Assembly (NCBI GenBank): GCA_003131585.1
Contig: PKVW01000051.1
Span: 101,345-165,344 of the forward strand
DNA length: 64,000 nt
DNA from: Acidobacteriaceae bacterium
GTDB lineage: Bacteria > Acidobacteriota > Terriglobia > Terriglobales > Acidobacteriaceae
Reading direction: 5' to 3'
In this document: positions 60,957 through 64,000 of the stretch, piece by piece
Layout: the number at the start of each line of letters is the position of its first letter
Numbering within the stretch: the stretch's first letter is position 1
The notes under the pieces: model-generated
What the model was told of the DNA's origin: nothing
The model's database searches: none
What the model saw: the letters and a program-made list of their open reading frames with translations, nothing else
Made by a program: the position numbers and the translations under genes

Positions 60957-61193
60957 CTACGCGGCTTCTTTCGTGGCTAGCGAGGCCGCGTACTCGCGAC
61001 TCTCGGCCGATGAGGTGATCACCTTCATCTCATGCCAGTCATAGGGGAATTCTCTTCCGCAATCCAGGCAGGCTACGTAGGTTCCGGTCAATGCGCCGGC
61101 CTGCGGCCGGCGTGCCGTTCCGCGGATGGTTACTGGGAAACTGTACCGGGGGTGCCGGCAACCGAAAAACACGTCAATCAGTTTTGTCATCAT
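60957..61193 (-). CDS. Small zinc-ribbon-like protein
   Basis: A 78-residue protein with Cys12 and His14 at the start (FFGCRHPRYSFP) and a CxxC pair (YVACLDCGREFPYDW). These four ligands can bind one zinc. It ends in an Ala/Glu-rich tail. I recall similar small acidobacterial proteins but no function. It converges with gltA, whose stop is 37 bp away. Confidence 0.65.
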   Translation of the reverse strand: MMTKLIDVFFGCRHPRYSFPVTIRGTARRPQAGALTGTYVACLDCGREFPYDWHEMKVITSSAESREYAASLATKEAA

Positions 61194-61493
61194 GGAGCAC
61201 CTTCCACGCCCGGGATGTTTCCCCCCGGGGTTGTTCTGAGTACGGCCCCCTGCGCGACGGCTACTTTCGATGCGCCATCACTCAAACGATTAGATTCATC
61301 CCGGCGGAGAATGGTTTCGTTTTCCTCAGTGTGACATCTGACCATTGAGATGCCGGCCCTCCAAGTGATTCTTCGCGGGTCAGTTACATGCAGGTGAGTA
61401 AAAGATTTGCACATCTGCGTGAGGTGAAATCCGAGGGGATGCACAGCGGGAGCTTCAGAGACGGAGGCGCGGGCGGTCTTCCAGAACTGAACG
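61194..61493. other. Intergenic region between the zinc-ribbon gene and nuoB
   Basis: I see no gene in these 300 bp. Both flanking genes are on the minus strand. GC-rich inverted segments (for example CCCCCCGGGG near 61218) are present but form no clear terminator. Confidence 0.4.
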
Positions 61494-62054
61494 CTAGACC
61501 AGATTCAGAGCCTTCTTGATGGTCCCGCGCTCCTGCTGGATCTTCTCCTGGAGAAGAGTGATGGCGTAGATGAGTTGCTCGGGACGCGGCGGGCATCCGG
61601 GAACATAAATGTCGACGGGAATCACTTGGTTGACGCTCTGCACCAGCGCGTAGTTCTGGAAGACGCCGCCGGAGGTGGCACACGCGCCCATCGAAATCAC
61701 CCACTTCGGCTCCGGCATCTGTTCCCACAGCAGGCGGATCACCGGCGCCATCTTGTGCGACACGCGTCCGGCAATGATCATGAGATCGCTCTGCCGCGGG
61801 GACGGGCGAAATACTTCCGCTCCAAAACGCGCGATATCGAAGCGCGACGCCCCCATCGACATCATCTCGATCGCGCAACAAGCCAGCCCAAACGTCATCG
61901 GCCAGATGGAGCCCTTGCGCATCCAGTTCACCGCCGAATCCAGGGTGCTGAGCACAACTCCCTCGGGCGTGGGATTGCCGAAGGTCAGGTCCTTGACGAC
62001 TTTCTCGCCGTTCTCGTTAGAGACGTAGGGGCCGAAATTTAGTTCGGGGGCCAT
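61494..62054 (-). CDS. nuoB: NADH-quinone oxidoreductase subunit B
   Basis: This 186-residue NuoB contains the N2 4Fe-4S ligands: tandem Cys59-Cys60 in [10 protein letters not shown], Cys125 in [10 protein letters not shown] and Cys154 in [10 protein letters not shown]. It passes electrons to quinone in complex I. The N-terminal [20 protein letters not shown] precedes the usual start of homology. No other nuo gene is in the window, so this is either a separated copy or a second nuoB. Upstream on the same strand are two small hypothetical genes. Confidence 0.95.
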   Translation of the reverse strand: MAPELNFGPYVSNENGEKVVKDLTFGNPTPEGVVLSTLDSAVNWMRKGSIWPMTFGLACCAIEMMSMGASRFDIARFGAEVFRPSPRQSDLMIIAGRVSHKMAPVIRLLWEQMPEPKWVISMGACATSGGVFQNYALVQSVNQVIPVDIYVPGCPPRPEQLIYAITLLQEKIQQERGTIKKALNLV

Positions 62055-62122
62055 GCGGATATTCTAAACCACGGAGGAGGCCCTCTTACCTTTCTTGCGC
62101 TGGCGCTGGAAGATGTTCGTAC

Positions 62123-62362
62123 TCAGTCTCTGACGCTAGCCGCGCGCCGGATGGCCTTCTCCGCTGACTCGGGAAGTTGCACCGGGACGAAGTATTCTTC
62201 GGGATAAATATAGTCTTCGCCGGACTCATCAATGACGCGAATCTGGTGGAGCTTGGCCGCAGTTTCATCCGCGACTACCTGGTAGAGCTTTCGCAACTCG
62301 AGCGAGGCGGGATAGTCCTTGTTCTTGACGCAGACGACAAACTGCAATTCACTTCGTTTCAT
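62123..62362 (-). CDS. Conserved small hypothetical protein
   Basis: A 79-residue protein (MKRSELQFVVCVKNKDYPAS) with an SH3-like beta pattern and the segment EDYIYPEEYFVPVQLP. No catalytic motif. Proteins of this type often occur next to toxin-like or plasmid-borne genes; I cannot name it. It overlaps the previous gene by 4 bp (ATGA), which argues for co-translation. Confidence 0.7.
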   Translation of the reverse strand: MKRSELQFVVCVKNKDYPASLELRKLYQVVADETAAKLHQIRVIDESGEDYIYPEEYFVPVQLPESAEKAIRRAASVRD

Positions 62363-62598
62363 TGTATTTCCAGAATTCGCTTGATCTTAAGCTCTCTTGT
62401 GCCCACGCCGTGTGCCTGGTACCAGTGCACCTCGGCATGACACATCGTACCATCGGCCAGCTTGACTGTTGCCGTTCCCTTCAGCTTTCTCCAGCGGCGG
62501 CCACCATAGAGCTTTCGCAGTCGCCGCCTCTCCCGGATGCCTTTTCCTGAGGCGATCGTCTCAATATCCAGAATTTGACCGACGATCTTGAAAAACAC
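62359..62598 (-). CDS. Conserved small hypothetical protein
   Basis: A 79-residue basic protein (MFFKIVGQILDIETIASGKG, then RLRKLYGGRRWRKLKG). The middle is strongly basic and the C-terminal half (DGTMCHAEVHWYQAHGVG) looks beta-stranded. I recall similar standalone proteins in diverse bacteria, often followed by a partner as here. Function unknown. Confidence 0.7.
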   Translation of the reverse strand: MFFKIVGQILDIETIASGKGIRERRRLRKLYGGRRWRKLKGTATVKLADGTMCHAEVHWYQAHGVGTRELKIKRILEIQ

Positions 62599-62649
62599 GA
62601 ACTGATTCTACTCCTGCCAGCCGTTGTTCCTCGGCGGTGAAAGAACTCC

Positions 62650-63672
62650 CTACGGGTTCACCACAATCTTCCCAAACATCTGGCTCTTCTCCAAATACTC
62701 ATGCGCTGCGCGGATTTCGCTGAGGGGGAACACGCGGTCCACCACCGGCTTCAGCCGTCCGGCAAATACGTGCTGCAGCACTTCGTGCAGCTCGCCCATG
62801 GTTCCCATGTAGGAGCCCAGGAGCGTCAACTGCCGCGCAAACAGATGCCGCAGATCGATGCCGACATTCGGCCCCGTGGTCGCTCCGCAAGTCACCAGCG
62901 TGCCGCCGCTTTTGAGAGACTTCATGCTTTCGTCCCAGGTGGCCGCGCCGATGTGCTCCACCACGATGTCGACGCCTTCTTTATTCGTGATCTTCCGCAC
63001 TTCCTCGGAAATCTTCTGCTTATAGTGGTCGATGCCGTAGTCCGCGCCCAACTGCCGCCCTTTTTCTAATTTGGCCTCGTCGCCCGCAGTCGTAATCACG
63101 CGGCAATGAAAAAGTTTGGCAATTTGAATGGCCGCGATGCCGACGCCGGAACTCGCGCCCAGCACCAGCACCGTCTGTCCCGGACGAATACCGGCTCGTC
63201 CGACGAGCATGTGCCATGCGGTCAGAAATACCAGCGGCACGCTCGCGGCCAGGTTGAAGTCGAGCGAGTCGGGAATTGGAATCACGTTCGCCGCAGGCAC
63301 CGCGATCAACTCACAATTCCCCCCGTCTACAGCATTCCCCAGGGCGGTGAACTCCCGGCACTGATTTTGCAGCCCGGCGACGCACTTCTCGCAATGTCCG
63401 CAATAGTGCATCGGCGCCAACAGCGCCCGCTGTCCGGCGTTGAATCCGTTGACGTATTCGCCCACCTCGACAATCTCGCCCGCAACGTCGCTGCCGAGAA
63501 TGTGTGGCAGCTTCACTCCCGGCAGTCCTTTGCGCACCCACACATCCAGATGATTCAGCGAACATGCCCGCACGCGCACCAGCACTTGGTCCTTGCGCGG
63601 CCGCGGATCGGGGACATCTTCGTACGTCAAAACTTCCGGCCCACCAAATTGATGAATGCGGACTGCCTTCAT
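62650..63672 (-). CDS. Zinc-type medium-chain dehydrogenase/reductase
   Basis: This 340-residue MDR protein has the structural-zinc cysteines CGHCEKCVAGLQNQC, the Rossmann motif VLGASSGVGIAAIQIAK and the N-terminal GroES-like segment GLPGVKLPHILGSDVAGEI. The catalytic-zinc region (GSDVAGE, in place of a GHE-type motif) suggests a quinone-oxidoreductase-like enzyme that keeps structural zinc. It probably reduces an unsaturated carbonyl with NADPH. It is separate from the small hypothetical genes, whose nearest start is 52 bp away. Confidence 0.9.
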   Translation of the reverse strand: MKAVRIHQFGGPEVLTYEDVPDPRPRKDQVLVRVRACSLNHLDVWVRKGLPGVKLPHILGSDVAGEIVEVGEYVNGFNAGQRALLAPMHYCGHCEKCVAGLQNQCREFTALGNAVDGGNCELIAVPAANVIPIPDSLDFNLAASVPLVFLTAWHMLVGRAGIRPGQTVLVLGASSGVGIAAIQIAKLFHCRVITTAGDEAKLEKGRQLGADYGIDHYKQKISEEVRKITNKEGVDIVVEHIGAATWDESMKSLKSGGTLVTCGATTGPNVGIDLRHLFARQLTLLGSYMGTMGELHEVLQHVFAGRLKPVVDRVFPLSEIRAAHEYLEKSQMFGKIVVNP

Positions 63673-63690
63673 GGCGTTTTCCTAGTCCCT

Positions 63691-63751
63691 CAGGGGCTAA
63701 AGCCCGCAGTTTAACTGACTGCTGGCGGCACGGCTGGAGGCCGTGCCCTTC
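63691..63751. repeat. Dispersed two-hairpin repeat (GHGFSRA family), copy 3, inverted
   Basis: Read on the minus strand it is GGCACGGC-CTCCA-GCCGTGCC followed by GGGCTTTAGCCC and CTGAGG, the same two-hairpin order as at 19,150 and 43,852. It lies immediately upstream of the dehydrogenase gene. Confidence 0.8.
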
Positions 63752-63810
63752 CCGAAACTGTTTCCCGAGACCAGTTCTAACACAAACTCAGTCGCCAATA
63801 AGCATTGGCA

Positions 63811-63920
63811 TTGACATCGATGTCGAATCGCGTGACCATAGAAATGGTTTGGCAAGCCGTGTCGTATCTGACTGGTTGGTGCAAAAGCCCCGGAGTGATG
63901 ACCCGGGGCTTTTGCTTTCT
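63811..63920 (+). other. Candidate small RNA or attenuated leader ending in a strong terminator
   Basis: A strong hairpin (AAAAGCCCCGG at 63883-63893, CCGGGGCTTTT at 63903-63913, 9-base loop) is flanked by T-runs and would stop transcription on either strand. No gene precedes it on the plus strand after 63,714, and a TTGACA hexamer occurs at 63811-63816 (a -10 partner is weak). It ends a short transcript or attenuates the gene that starts at about 63,981. Confidence 0.5.
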
Positions 63921-63980
63921 ACGTTTGACTCCTCCTGTTAACCGACTGATAATCAAACCTACAAGCTACTGCCAAACTCC

Positions 63981-64000
63981 ATGGACATCTACGAACAAAT
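63981..64000 (+). CDS. Start of a gene cut by the right edge
   Basis: ATGGACATCTACGAACAAAT at the window end encodes MDIYEQ. This opening resembles XdhC/CoxI-family proteins, but only six residues are visible, so the assignment is a guess. A strong terminator hairpin lies 67 bases upstream. Confidence 0.25.

Overview
The window looks like a piece of a GC-rich acidobacterial chromosome (Acidobacteriota, probably Terriglobia-like). This is inferred from the gene repertoire, from hairpin-forming dispersed repeats whose translations resemble acidobacterial hypothetical proteins, and from genes such as the YncE-phosphoesterase fusion and ADOP-free soil-type secreted enzymes. There is no rRNA, no recognisable tRNA, no transposase and no CRISPR array, so the assignment rests on gene content only. 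Most genes are ordinary chromosomal genes; the accessory material is three toxin-antitoxin pairs, gene remnants and repeats.

Bases 1-19,100 form a phosphate and polyphosphate island. After a GAF/SpoIIE-type phosphatase cut by the left edge and a convergent GH15 glucoamylase come a TPR-like secreted protein, pstS, ppk1, sixA, ppx/gppA (converging on and overlapping sixA), a small XRE-membrane-membrane operon, a CHAD protein divergent from pstC-pstA-pstB-phoU, and a large secreted beta-propeller/phosphoesterase. PHO-box-like 11-bp periodic repeats precede pstS, the pstC/CHAD divergent region and, less convincingly, ppk1. No phoB or phoR is in the window.

Bases 19,100-21,900 are poorly coding: a dispersed repeat, a secreted-protein gene lacking its signal peptide, an AT-rich stretch with direct repeats, and a zinc-ribbon membrane protein paired with a small hypothetical. 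Then come nadE, a DsbA-like thioredoxin, an orphan secretin and a YmdB-type phosphodiesterase. From 34,800 down to 27,500 a minus-strand run reads mutS, nagZ, anmK, DUF1697 and a lipoprotein solute-binding protein, which suggests recycling of cell-wall fragments.

Bases 34,900-44,500 hold a galT-like gene with an altered active site, an ankyrin membrane protein, and a dispersed heme cluster (ccsA/hemX, hemA, ung, a DUF433/DUF5615 toxin-antitoxin pair, hemC, a membrane protein, a DUF4442 remnant, a PaiB-like gene, hemD). A CRP-type palindrome and a perfect -10 box lie in front of ccsA-hemA. Bases 44,500-64,000 contain an unknown membrane coiled-coil protein, an S9 peptidase, nth, DedA, an SDR enzyme, myo-inositol-phosphate synthase, a PIN pair and a BrnTA pair, an aminotransferase, an amidohydrolase, an M48 peptidase, citrate synthase, a lone nuoB, small hypotheticals and a zinc-type dehydrogenase.

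Two genome-scale habits stand out. Hairpin repeats have entered reading frames without breaking them (hemD, nth, mutS). Short 12-16 bp tandem duplications recur near the ends or starts of genes.
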